From the NCBI GenBank assembly GCA_021735105.1, contig JAIPHS010000071.1, positions 1-10,084 of the forward strand: a stretch of DNA of 10,084 nt, written 5' to 3'. Below, piece after piece: positions 1-7,036 of the stretch. This DNA comes from Candidatus Omnitrophota bacterium (lineage in GTDB: Bacteria; Omnitrophota; Gorgyraeia; Duberdicusellales; 4484-171). The translations under genes were made by a program, and so were the position numbers. The notes beneath the pieces are model-generated. The model worked only from the letters and a program-made list of their open reading frames with translations, did no database searches and was not told the origin of the DNA. The stretch's first letter is position 1; each line of letters begins with the position of its first letter.

Positions 1-387
1 ATGGATGCTCTGAAAGAGATAAGAGATAACATAAGATATTTATCTCAGAATAAAGGTCAGCAATCAGTAGATGATACAGATGTATCGTCTACCTCTGGAG
101 CTTCTCAGGACGATGAGTTTGATGATAGTAATTCAGCTACACATGAAACAGTAGAAAACGAACACTATGAAGGAATGAGACAGACTATTGAAGGATTATA
201 TCAAGCGTTGCTGTCTTCTTCGACAGGTCTTTCAACTAAGTCTGATGGGAATATGGTTAAAAAGACAGAGTGGGAAACTATGAAAACAAAAACAGATGAT
301 TTGGCAGAGACAAGTGTAGCTTATAGTAATGTGTTAAATTATTCTGTAGGCCCATATACGGAACATACTAATACAGTTACAAATTAA
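1..387 (+). CDS. Acidic Ser/Thr/Asp-rich protein of unknown function, possibly 5'-truncated
   Basis: I do not recognise this 128-residue product. The reading frame is open from base 1 and begins with ATG there, so base 1 may be the true start or an internal Met of a longer protein cut by the window edge. Residues about 20-55 are low-complexity and rich in Ser, Thr, Asp, Glu and Asn, which suggests a disordered acidic linker. Residues about 56-75 and 85-105 look helical. There is no Cys, no signal peptide and no membrane segment. The tail (about 105-128) is rich in Tyr, Asn and Thr and could be beta or surface-exposed. The gene ends 14 bases before the next one and lies in the same direction. 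A virion-associated or scaffold-like phage protein would fit, but that rests on composition only. It may belong to the gene block to the left rather than to the biosynthetic operon. Confidence 0.6.
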   Translation: MDALKEIRDNIRYLSQNKGQQSVDDTDVSSTSGASQDDEFDDSNSATHETVENEHYEGMRQTIEGLYQALLSSSTGLSTKSDGNMVKKTEWETMKTKTDDLAETSVAYSNVLNYSVGPYTEHTNTVTN

Positions 388-401
388 ATAGGGGGAATAA
401 A

Positions 402-617
402 ATGAAATGCACTTTTTGTGGTAAAGAAATGGATGAATTTCAGGTAGGAGTTACGCTAAACATTAAAACTTCAAGACTAAGAAATGATGATACTTGGGAA
501 GAAGTTCCTAATATGAGTTTATCTTCAAAAGAAGTTTTATGCAGTGATTGTTTTAGTGAATTTGCTGAAGTGTTAAATGAGCAAGTGCTTAAAGCAAAAA
601 ACAAGGTGGAGAAATAA
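402..617 (+). CDS. Small protein with two CxxC knuckles (probable zinc ribbon)
   Basis: This 71-residue protein has CxxC pairs at C3/C6 and C47/C50. The first is followed by Gly-Lys and the second by Phe, the usual look of the two knuckles of a zinc ribbon. Between them lies a predicted beta-rich stretch (about 13-45, with a WEEVPN segment), and the C-terminal 20 residues are a charged helix. A strong Shine-Dalgarno site (AGGGGGA, 390-396) precedes the ATG. The stop TAA shares one base with the ATG of the following radical SAM gene (TAATG), so the two are probably translationally coupled. Family and partner are unknown. The zinc-binding reading is by analogy. The alternative, a Cys-bearing substrate peptide of the adjacent SPASM enzyme, is suggested only by position and by the presence of Cys residues. 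There is no leader-core layout or Gly-Gly cleavage site to support it. Confidence 0.85.
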   Translation: MKCTFCGKEMDEFQVGVTLNIKTSRLRNDDTWEEVPNMSLSSKEVLCSDCFSEFAEVLNEQVLKAKNKVEK

Positions 618-1933
618 TGTTTGGCCATACAAATATGCTTATATTAAAATTAACAAGAGACTGCAACTTGCGCTGTAAATATTGTTACATAAAGAACAAA
701 GATAATTTTAAAGGTGAAATGATGGAATTCTATACCTTTAAAAGAATAATTCAAAGAATTATAAAAGATAGAAAAAAAGCTACATACCCTCCGAAGATTT
801 TTACTTTAGTCTTACATGGAGGCGAGCCATTACTTGCAGGGCATAAAAAACTAAGATTATTTTTAGGTTACGCCTCAAGAAAGTTCGAAGAAAGTGGGGT
901 GAAACATAGGTTCTCTATGCAAACTAATTTAACACTTCTTAGCACAGAAATATTATCTGTGCTACATGATTATGATGTGACCGTTGGGGTTTCTTTTGAT
1001 GGAATAAAGGAAAGTAATTCTTCAAGAACAGATATTAATACTGAAAAATTTGATACACATTTTAGAGAACTAACTGATTTTAATATAAATTTTGGTTTTT
1101 TGATGGTAGTAAATAAAGCTAATATAAATAACATAGCAGAAAGTCTTGACTATATTTTTAAAAAATACGATACTGGACCTTTAAAGATTAATTATGCAGA
1201 AGATGTTTTAGGAGTTGGTGGAAGTGAAGTAACAGGCAAAGAATTTTTTGAAAAAGCGTGGAAAGTTGTGTTAGATAGGTTCTTAGAGAAAGAAAACACA
1301 AAGCAACTAGAGGAAAGTAATTTGTCTAACATATTAGAAAGGTATTTTTCAAACATTATTACTAAAAAAAATAATATAGAATATATGAGAAGTAATTGCG
1401 GATTAAAAATTTGTGGAGGGGGTTCGAATATTATAGAAATAAACCCAGATGGTTCAGTTCATTATTGTGGAAGATATTCGGAAGACTTTAAAGAAACATA
1501 TATACAGAATATAGAAGATGAAGAATTTTTAGAACTGAAACAGATTTCCAGATATTTTGATACAGTAAAAGTTAAGCACAAAATCTTAAAAGAAAATGAA
1601 TGTGATTTATGCCCAGCTGACGGAATTTGTGACCATGGTTGCCCTGCTTTTTATTATTCTAAATATGGAAAGTTTGGTTTGAGAAAGGATTTAGTTTGTG
1701 AAATATTTATTCCACTTTATTACTATTTAGTAAAAAATGAAATAAGACTTTTCAATAAACTTTATGAAACAAAGAAAAACCAAGATGGTATTTGGTATCT
1801 TAATTTACACTTAAATATTGAAGATGAATGGATAGATAATATTACTAAGAAATTTAAAGGCTATTATGTTGAGAGAGATAAAAACTTTAAAACTGAAAAT
1901 TTCAATCCTCAAATTGCTATAAGGAAAAAATAG
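617..1933 (+). CDS. Radical SAM/SPASM protein, anaerobic sulfatase-maturase-like
   Basis: This 438-residue enzyme has the SAM-cluster motif CxxxCxxC at C16/C20/C23, followed by Tyr, and the GGEP SAM-binding motif at 68-71. The C-terminal SPASM domain carries a full set of eight Cys (C261, C266, C284, C329, C332, C338, C342, C361) with an INPDGSVHYC segment. This is the spacing expected for two auxiliary 4Fe-4S clusters in anaerobic sulfatase maturases and peptide-modifying SPASM enzymes. These enzymes start 5'-deoxyadenosyl radical chemistry on a protein or peptide side chain, or sometimes on a small molecule. About 75 residues follow the last Cys and match nothing I recognise. AAGG/GGAG sites precede the ATG, which overlaps the previous stop by one base. 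No sulfatase is nearby, so sulfatase activation is unlikely and the substrate is unknown. The domain call is firm and the reaction is not. Confidence 0.95.
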   Translation: MFGHTNMLILKLTRDCNLRCKYCYIKNKDNFKGEMMEFYTFKRIIQRIIKDRKKATYPPKIFTLVLHGGEPLLAGHKKLRLFLGYASRKFEESGVKHRFSMQTNLTLLSTEILSVLHDYDVTVGVSFDGIKESNSSRTDINTEKFDTHFRELTDFNINFGFLMVVNKANINNIAESLDYIFKKYDTGPLKINYAEDVLGVGGSEVTGKEFFEKAWKVVLDRFLEKENTKQLEESNLSNILERYFSNIITKKNNIEYMRSNCGLKICGGGSNIIEINPDGSVHYCGRYSEDFKETYIQNIEDEEFLELKQISRYFDTVKVKHKILKENECDLCPADGICDHGCPAFYYSKYGKFGLRKDLVCEIFIPLYYYLVKNEIRLFNKLYETKKNQDGIWYLNLHLNIEDEWIDNITKKFKGYYVERDKNFKTENFNPQIAIRKK

Positions 1934-1934
1934 A

Positions 1935-2468
1935 ATGGAGATATTTAAAAACATTCCGAGCAGTGTAAAAGGTTTTATGGATATACAAAAGATAGATATA
2001 TTTACCGATGAGTTTAAAAATTTCATTGGGAATATTGATATCAGCGTCTACACCGACAAAGACAATTTTATTATTTATTCAGAAGATTATGTTTTACCAG
2101 AACATAAAGATTGTATAAGGCAAATATATGAAAATCAAGATTATAGAAGTTTATTAGCTTCTAATTTTGGTTTAGGCAGTTCAGATCCTATGTATTTAAG
2201 AATTAATTTGGTTTCTCTTGAAAAAGAAGACAATATATATAATTTTGGTTTTGGTAATACTTATTATGGTAGCCATATAATACCAATAAAAAATGTTAAT
2301 CAGCCCTTTATAAAAAAAGATGGGGTGATATTAGATATAGATTATACCAAAGAGTATTTAGTTAAATATAATAAAGATGTATATATATATTATAATCTAA
2401 ATAATTTAGAAGAAGAAAAAACTACTATGGCTCTAACAATTTCAGCAATAAATAAGAAGAGGTATTAA
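1935..2468 (+). CDS. Unrecognised 177-residue protein between two radical SAM genes
   Basis: I do not recognise this protein. It has a single Cys (C60), no signal peptide and no membrane segment. The sequence alternates hydrophobic and polar residues in many places, suggesting a mainly beta or alpha/beta fold. The stretch about 92-116 is rich in Gly, Asn, Tyr and Phe and could be a loop or sheet region. Aromatic and Asn-rich patches continue to about 155. An AAGGA site at 1921-1925 lies nine bases before the ATG, and one base separates it from the upstream radical SAM stop. Its own TAA shares one base with the next radical SAM start. Being locked between two SPASM enzymes suggests a partner, chaperone or protein substrate for one of them, but that is inference from position alone. 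Confidence 0.8.
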   Translation: MEIFKNIPSSVKGFMDIQKIDIFTDEFKNFIGNIDISVYTDKDNFIIYSEDYVLPEHKDCIRQIYENQDYRSLLASNFGLGSSDPMYLRINLVSLEKEDNIYNFGFGNTYYGSHIIPIKNVNQPFIKKDGVILDIDYTKEYLVKYNKDVYIYYNLNNLEEEKTTMALTISAINKKRY

Positions 2469-3451
2469 TGAATTTTATTTTGACAACCAGTTGTAATAAA
2501 GGCTGTCCTTATTGTTTTGCACATCAGAACAGAAAGGATGATCCTAATAATTTTATGTCATTGAAGTCTTTTGAAGAAATGGTAGATAAGACTAACTCAC
2601 AAATAAAATTATTAGGTGGCGAGCCCACTCAGCATCCGCAGTTTAAGGAAATTATAGAAATACTAATAAGAAAAAAAAGAAGAGTTACATTAATAAGTAA
2701 TTTTCTTTTTGATGATGAAACATTAAATATAATACTCGAAGCCCTAGAACATATAGAAATTCACTTTCTTGTTAACGCCACTGATTTAGATAAAAAAAAC
2801 AGAATGGAAAAATGGAGTAAAAATTACAATACTATTTTTAAGTTTCTTTATGCAAAAGATAAAGAAGAATATATGTCAATAGGGATTACGTTATATGATC
2901 AGAGCTTAAAATATTATTTAAACTATATTGATTTTTTAAAAAAGAATATCTTAAAGATAGAAAGATTTAGGTTGTCGATTGCTTTTCCTGGCAGTAAAGA
3001 AGAAAAAAATAATTTTTATATAATAAACAATAAAGAGTTAGGAAAAACGATAGTTAGCTTAGTGTATAAAATAGTAGATATGGGGATTAAGCCTTCTATT
3101 GATTGTATTTTGTTTCCCTGCATGTTTAATAATAAAGAAGAGTATAAATATATAAGAAAATTCTCTCAAGAGTTTAGATTTAAATGTAACGCAGCTCCTT
3201 GTGATTTATTTCCAGATAAAACTATAAGCTATTGTTATCCATTAAAGGAAAAGATTAAAATAAATTTTGATAATTATTTAAAATCTAAGCCAATACAAGA
3301 AGACCTTAGATTACGATATAAGATACTAGAGGAACAAATAGAAAAACCAGTTGCTTGCAAAAGCTGTGAATATTTTAAGAAGAATTTATGTGATGGCCCT
3401 TGCCTTGGTTTTTATGATTTAGAAAGCCTAGAAACAGGAGTAAAACTATGA
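2468..3451 (+). CDS. Radical SAM protein with SPASM/twitch-type C-terminal cluster domain
   Basis: This 327-residue protein starts almost directly with the SAM-cluster motif: C9, C13, C16 followed by Phe. The GGEP motif is at 50-53 and is followed by TQHP, common in MoaA/SPASM-type enzymes. The C-terminal part holds C240, C245, C256, C297, C300, C308 and C312, matching a SPASM-like pattern that lacks the last Cys of the eight-Cys version. Extra Cys sit at C213 and C218. It therefore probably binds one or two auxiliary clusters besides the SAM cluster. The sequence differs clearly from the SPASM enzyme at 617-1933, so this is not a recent duplication. The gene overlaps its neighbours by one base upstream (TAATG) and four bases downstream (ATGA). 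GAGG just upstream serves as ribosome site. The substrate cannot be read from the sequence. A sugar or small-molecule role would fit the following genes. Confidence 0.93.
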   Translation: MNFILTTSCNKGCPYCFAHQNRKDDPNNFMSLKSFEEMVDKTNSQIKLLGGEPTQHPQFKEIIEILIRKKRRVTLISNFLFDDETLNIILEALEHIEIHFLVNATDLDKKNRMEKWSKNYNTIFKFLYAKDKEEYMSIGITLYDQSLKYYLNYIDFLKKNILKIERFRLSIAFPGSKEEKNNFYIINNKELGKTIVSLVYKIVDMGIKPSIDCILFPCMFNNKEEYKYIRKFSQEFRFKCNAAPCDLFPDKTISYCYPLKEKIKINFDNYLKSKPIQEDLRLRYKILEEQIEKPVACKSCEYFKKNLCDGPCLGFYDLESLETGVKL

Positions 3452-4200
3452 TTTTAATAGCTGGAAACTGTGTAATAGAAAACTATGAAACATTAAAAGA
3501 AACTGTAGAGGTTTTGTTAGAAGAAGTTCAAGATAAAGAAATAGATTTCTACTTTAAATCTTCTTTTAAAAAAGATAATAGAACTTCAATTAAAAGTTTT
3601 TCAGGGCTGGAAGAGGATAAAGCTCTTGAGCTTTTAGCAAAAATAAAAAAAGAATATAACGTTAAGGTTTGCACAGATGTGCATAATACTGAGCAAGTAG
3701 ATAAATTAGATTTTATTGATATGATACAAATACCAGCTTTTCTTGCTAAGCAAAGAAGTCTTCTTGAAAAAGTTTCTATGTTCGCTGAAGATAGAAAAAT
3801 TCATATTAAAAAGCCTCAGTTTATACCACCAGATGAAATCAGTTTTATTTGTGAAACAATAGAAAAGCATAATAGAAGAAAAGATAATATTATAATAACA
3901 GATAGAGGAACTTTATTGGGATACGACAAATATTTTATAGATCCAAGACATACTCCTATAATGAAAAGACATTGTAATAATATTGTTTGGGATATAACAC
4001 ATCCTACAAAGAACCAGAAATTTAAAAACGATGTTCTAACTTTAGGATTATCTGGAATTGCATCTGGTGCAAGTGGGTTGTTTATAGAAACCCACCCAAA
4101 TTGTGACAAAGCTTTATGCGATAATAAAACAATGTTGCCTTTAAGTGAAATAAAAGAATTGATAAGTAAGACATATAATTTATGGAGGTTTTTAAAATGA
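3448..4200 (+). CDS. kdsA: 3-deoxy-D-manno-octulosonate 8-phosphate synthase (KdsA-like), metal-dependent type
   Basis: The 250-residue product resembles KdsA, which condenses phosphoenolpyruvate with arabinose 5-phosphate to give Kdo 8-phosphate in the cytoplasm. Family marks are FKSSF (36-40) followed by N44-R45, the segment that in KdsA contacts the substrates; VCTDVHN (74-80); IQIPAFLAKQ (93-102); KKPQF (121-125); TDRG with GYD (151-160); and WDITH (181-185). The four ligands of metal-dependent KdsA are all present: C8, H185, E214 and D225. C8 sits in GNC where most such enzymes have GPC; E. coli KdsA has an Asn here and needs no metal. The protein is about 20-35 residues shorter than typical KdsA. 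Some 8 of these are missing from the loop after H185 that normally holds a Ser-Gly-Gly-x-Arg segment. AGGAG (3436-3440) precedes the start, and both gene ends form four-base ATGA overlaps. A different aldose phosphate as substrate is possible. Confidence 0.93.
   Translation: MILIAGNCVIENYETLKETVEVLLEEVQDKEIDFYFKSSFKKDNRTSIKSFSGLEEDKALELLAKIKKEYNVKVCTDVHNTEQVDKLDFIDMIQIPAFLAKQRSLLEKVSMFAEDRKIHIKKPQFIPPDEISFICETIEKHNRRKDNIIITDRGTLLGYDKYFIDPRHTPIMKRHCNNIVWDITHPTKNQKFKNDVLTLGLSGIASGASGLFIETHPNCDKALCDNKTMLPLSEIKELISKTYNLWRFLK
4184..4188 (+). promoter_or_regulatory. Shine-Dalgarno site GGAGG that fixes the kdsB-like start
   Basis: GGAGG lies eight bases before the ATG at 4197. An in-frame upstream ATG at 4182 would place the ribosome site inside the coding sequence and add five residues ahead of the conserved N-terminus. 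The 4197 start gives the usual KdsB beginning (a short strand then IPAR) and makes an ATGA overlap with the preceding stop. Confidence 0.75.
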
Positions 4201-4916
4201 CATTAGGAATGATACCAGCTAGGTTAGAAAGTGAAAGATTTAATAGAAAACTATTACACCCTTTTAGAGGGGAAAGAATAATTAATATAATTATGAGAAA
4301 TGCAAGAAAATTTAATGTAGATAAGTTAGTAATAGCAACAGATTCTAAGGAATTAATTCCTTTTATAGATGATGATATAGAATTTATTTATATTAAAGAA
4401 GAAGTTTCTTGCGGCTCAGAAAGAATAAAATATGTAAAAAGACTTTATCCTGATTACGATCATTATATGTCTATTCCAGCAGATGAGTTTCTATTAGACC
4501 CAGAAGAGGTAAATAGGTTTCTTTCTGAGGTTGATTATCAGGATGATATATATACTTTATATTCAGATTTCTATTCAAAAGATCATTGGAAAGACAGTAA
4601 TTCTTGTAAAATAGTTGCTGATAAAAAAGATTATGCCATGTTTTTTTCAAGACAAAGAATACCTATGAATAAAAATGGTTCTTTCTATGAAGATATGAGC
4701 TTTTTTAAAAAACATATTGGAGTGTTTTTATTTTCTAACGCTGTGCTAGAAAATAATTTGTGGGAAACTTCTCCCATTGCCAGTATAAATAGTTTAGAAC
4801 AAAATATGTTTCTAGAGAATGGGTATAAAATTAAATTATTTAAAATAGTACATAAATATTTTGGCTTAGACAATCCCAGACAGCTTGCTTATTTAGAAGA
4901 GAATGCAGTTTTATAG
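4197..4916 (+). CDS. kdsB: 3-deoxy-manno-octulosonate cytidylyltransferase (CMP-Kdo synthetase, KdsB-like)
   Basis: This 239-residue protein matches KdsB (about 245-255 residues), which uses CTP to convert Kdo or a close ulosonic acid to its CMP form, releasing pyrophosphate. Visible family marks are IPAR at 6-9 and K18 of the nucleotide-binding loop; VIATD (45-49); CGSERI (72-77), where KdsB usually has SGTER; and PADEF (94-98) with D96 at the metal-binding Asp of the usual QGDEP. Further on come KIV...FSRQRIP (138-146), KKHIGVF (171-177) and D215 in LDNPRQL, the second metal Asp. The QG-to-PA change beside D96 and the loose middle region suggest a diverged enzyme, possibly with a modified sugar acid as substrate. 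The gene follows kdsA directly, as expected for consecutive pathway steps, and its last 14 bases overlap the next gene. Confidence 0.92.
   Translation: MTLGMIPARLESERFNRKLLHPFRGERIINIIMRNARKFNVDKLVIATDSKELIPFIDDDIEFIYIKEEVSCGSERIKYVKRLYPDYDHYMSIPADEFLLDPEEVNRFLSEVDYQDDIYTLYSDFYSKDHWKDSNSCKIVADKKDYAMFFSRQRIPMNKNGSFYEDMSFFKKHIGVFLFSNAVLENNLWETSPIASINSLEQNMFLENGYKIKLFKIVHKYFGLDNPRQLAYLEENAVL
4347..4362. repeat. Perfect 16-base palindrome inside the kdsB-like gene
   Basis: AAGGAATTAATTCCTT is its own reverse complement and lies within coding sequence. It has no loop, so it would not form a useful RNA hairpin. It could be a dimeric protein-binding site, but no function is indicated and in an AT-rich sequence it may be chance. 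Confidence 0.3.
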
Positions 4917-5850
4917 TATAGAAGAGAAATGGCTCAAGAATAAAAAAAATACTGATAAGTTACAAATATATGTGCATAATCCTTTTTGCAGTAGATTGTG
5001 CACATTTTGTGCTTATTCAGGAACCCTCTATAAAGAAAAAGACTATAACTTTTATTATAAAGAATACCTGCCGAATACAATAATTAAATATTCAAATATA
5101 ATTAACACTTTTGTAAATCAAAAATATTGGTTAGGTGGTGGAACACCTAATATTATGAAAGAAGAAGATATGATGAATATTTTTTCTTTATTAGGATTTC
5201 ATAAAATAAACAATCACAAAGTAATTGAAGTAAATCCTTCTTTGCTGACATATAAGCAGATAGAGTTATTTAAGATTTTTAAGTTTAATACTATATCTAT
5301 AGGTATTCAAACATTTGACAAAAATGTTTTAAAGGCTTATAATAGAGATTTCGTAGATAAAGATAAAATAAAAAATCTAGTAAAATATATAAAAGATTTA
5401 GGTATGAAAGTATGTGTAGATATTTTATTTTTGTATGGTAGCAAGGGCTTCGTTGAAGACTTAAAGTTTTTAGAAGAACTAGAGGTGGATGAAATAGTAT
5501 TGGCATATGATTATGCTCTTAAATGGAATAATGGAATTTTGAAATTATTTCTTAATGAAGTATATAGGTTTTTAGAAATAACTGAAAGATATAAATTACA
5601 GAAAAAAGTAAAAGACATGGAAAGATGGTGCAAGCAAAAAAATGGGATACAACTAGTTTTAAATGAAACAAGCCACGCAGAAGTGTTAGGTTACATATAT
5701 AATACTAAAATACATAAAGGAAAAGAAGATATTTCTACTTTAGGTATAGGGTCTTGGAGCAATAGAAAAATATATAGCACAATAAACGATACTTTTCAAT
5801 ACTATACAACTATGGTTAATGGGGAAGATGCGTATGAACCTTTTTTTTGA
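4903..5850 (+). CDS. HemN/HemW-type radical SAM protein, short form
   Basis: The 315-residue product has the hallmark start of the HemN/HemW class: YVHNPFC leading into C29/C33/C36, then LGGGTPN (77-83), an EVNPS segment (109-113), ISIGIQTFD (131-139) and, near the C-terminus, LGIGSWS. Family members include the anaerobic coproporphyrinogen oxidase HemN, the heme chaperone HemW and class C radical SAM methyltransferases. The residue two after C36 is Tyr, not the fourth Cys of true HemN, so oxidative decarboxylation of coproporphyrinogen is unlikely. It is shorter than typical HemN/HemW (about 370-460) and ends soon after the GIGS motif, so the usual C-terminal domain is missing or very reduced. 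The ATG lies 14 bases before the preceding stop with only a poor, too-close GAAGAG site, so initiation probably depends on coupling. A methyltransferase-like or other tailoring role is possible but unproven. Confidence 0.92.
   Translation: MQFYSIEEKWLKNKKNTDKLQIYVHNPFCSRLCTFCAYSGTLYKEKDYNFYYKEYLPNTIIKYSNIINTFVNQKYWLGGGTPNIMKEEDMMNIFSLLGFHKINNHKVIEVNPSLLTYKQIELFKIFKFNTISIGIQTFDKNVLKAYNRDFVDKDKIKNLVKYIKDLGMKVCVDILFLYGSKGFVEDLKFLEELEVDEIVLAYDYALKWNNGILKLFLNEVYRFLEITERYKLQKKVKDMERWCKQKNGIQLVLNETSHAEVLGYIYNTKIHKGKEDISTLGIGSWSNRKIYSTINDTFQYYTTMVNGEDAYEPFF
5821..5825 (+). promoter_or_regulatory. Shine-Dalgarno-like GGGGA that suggests the start at 5834
   Basis: GGGGA lies eight bases before the ATG at 5834. 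The in-frame ATG at 5819 overlaps this site and has nothing similar at a proper distance, and the one at 5828 is too close. I therefore prefer 5834. A later Met at 5867 would remove 11 further residues and cannot be excluded. Confidence 0.5.
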
Positions 5851-7036
5851 AAAAAATACCTCAATAATGAAACTTCTATCATATGTTTATTATAAGGGAA
5901 AAAGATTTTCAGCAGAAGAAGTAGAGGATATAACTCAAGTAGAGAACTCGGAGAAATCATATTACTTATTTGGAGTTTATTATTATAAAGACATTAATAC
6001 TCTCATTAACAACATAAAAAAAGCAAAGGAGTATTTTCATGAAATTAAATTTAATATAATTATAGGTGGATTTGGTCTTTATGGTTTAGATTTCGAAGAA
6101 CTGAAAAAACTTTTTCCTGAAATAAATTATATAATATTAGGAAAAGGAGAGAAATTATTATCTAAAATTCTAGATAATAATCTCCAGCCAGGTCTTTATT
6201 TAGAGAAAGAGAAAATAGAGCCATATAATATTTTACCTAGCTTTATAAAGAATTTTAAAAGAGTAGAAATTTCATTTGATAACTCTAGATGTGTTTGGAA
6301 TAGATGCAAGTTTTGCCATCATTCTACTATACCAAAATCTCATGTTAACGAAGTGAAAGATGTTTTTGAAAAGATAGTTTATAATTATAACATAGGAGTA
6401 AGAAAATTTTATTTTTATGACAACTTTTTAATATTTAATAAGTTTTATAAATTATTAGATTTATTATTAGAAAATAAAATGACTGATATAAATTTTAAAA
6501 TATTTGGAGTTCATGTAAAATCTAACTACAATAAGCTACATAAATATCTCCCTAAATTTAATAATTTAATAAGCGATTTAAGCGTAGGGTATGAATTTTT
6601 AGATGACAAAATATTAAGAAAATATGACAAAGGAATAACCGTGAGGGATATTTTAAAGTTTGATGAATATGTCTCTAAAAATAATATAAAAACCAACGTA
6701 TATCTTCTTTACGGTCTTCCAGGTGCAAATGAAAATAATATAAATAATCATTTTAATAACTTAAAAAAAATCAATTCACGTTTTTTTAATACCTCTTTCT
6801 TTTTGTTAAATGAAAAAATATATATGTTCAAACACCTAGATGAATTTGGAATTAAATTAAAAAGAAAGTATACTCTAAAAGATTATATGTATACTATGCC
6901 AGAAATTCATACTTATAACTGGGATTTTGAAACAGATGGAAAAAGCAGAAAAGAAGTATTTGAACAGTATAAACCATATATGAAAGATGATAGGCATAAA
7001 ATAAATTATAAAGCAGGTTTTCTTAATGATAGATAA
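5834..7036 (+). CDS. B12-type radical SAM protein with N-terminal Rossmann-like domain
   Basis: With the start at 5834 the protein has 400 residues. Residues about 30-140 look like the cobalamin-binding-type Rossmann domain found ahead of many radical SAM cores: spaced strands, IIGGFG at 76-81, and a later ILGKGE segment (101-106). The DxHxxG motif for lower-ligand-off B12 binding is not visible, as in several members of this class, so cofactor binding is uncertain. The radical SAM core begins at 149 with C153-x4-C158-x2-C161 and then His-His. This is a four-residue first gap instead of the usual three. SVGYEF, a KYDKGIT segment and LLYGLPG follow, typical of B12-radical SAM cores. Members methylate, cyclise or rearrange sugars, peptides and antibiotics. 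The gene overlaps the previous one by 17 bases and the next by 11. Extra N-terminal residues exist if 5819 is used. Confidence 0.85.
   Translation: MNLFFEKNTSIMKLLSYVYYKGKRFSAEEVEDITQVENSEKSYYLFGVYYYKDINTLINNIKKAKEYFHEIKFNIIIGGFGLYGLDFEELKKLFPEINYIILGKGEKLLSKILDNNLQPGLYLEKEKIEPYNILPSFIKNFKRVEISFDNSRCVWNRCKFCHHSTIPKSHVNEVKDVFEKIVYNYNIGVRKFYFYDNFLIFNKFYKLLDLLLENKMTDINFKIFGVHVKSNYNKLHKYLPKFNNLISDLSVGYEFLDDKILRKYDKGITVRDILKFDEYVSKNNIKTNVYLLYGLPGANENNINNHFNNLKKINSRFFNTSFFLLNEKIYMFKHLDEFGIKLKRKYTLKDYMYTMPEIHTYNWDFETDGKSRKEVFEQYKPYMKDDRHKINYKAGFLNDR

Noticed and set aside
617..1933. Anaerobic sulfatase-maturing enzyme as the literal function
   Set aside because: The Cys pattern fits, but no sulfatase with a Cys/Ser-x-Pro/Ala-x-Arg motif is in the window, and the C-terminal extension is unusual.
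3143..3150. TATAAATA, identical to the T4 late-promoter core
   Set aside because: It lies inside the second radical SAM gene with no gene start downstream, and several such matches are expected by chance at this base composition.
3816..4109. Minus-strand open frame of 97 residues opposite the KdsA-like gene
   Set aside because: It is hydrophobic and Cys-rich as expected for the complement of an AT-rich gene, has no family match I can see, and sits over strongly conserved KdsA motifs.
4182..4199. Upstream ATG at 4182 as the start of the KdsB-like gene
   Set aside because: Its bases form the Shine-Dalgarno GGAGG for the ATG at 4197, which gives the normal KdsB N-terminus.
4903..5850. True HemN (coproporphyrinogen III dehydrogenase)
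   Set aside because: It lacks the fourth Cys of the HemN CxxxCxxCxC motif and most of the C-terminal domain, and there are no heme genes nearby.
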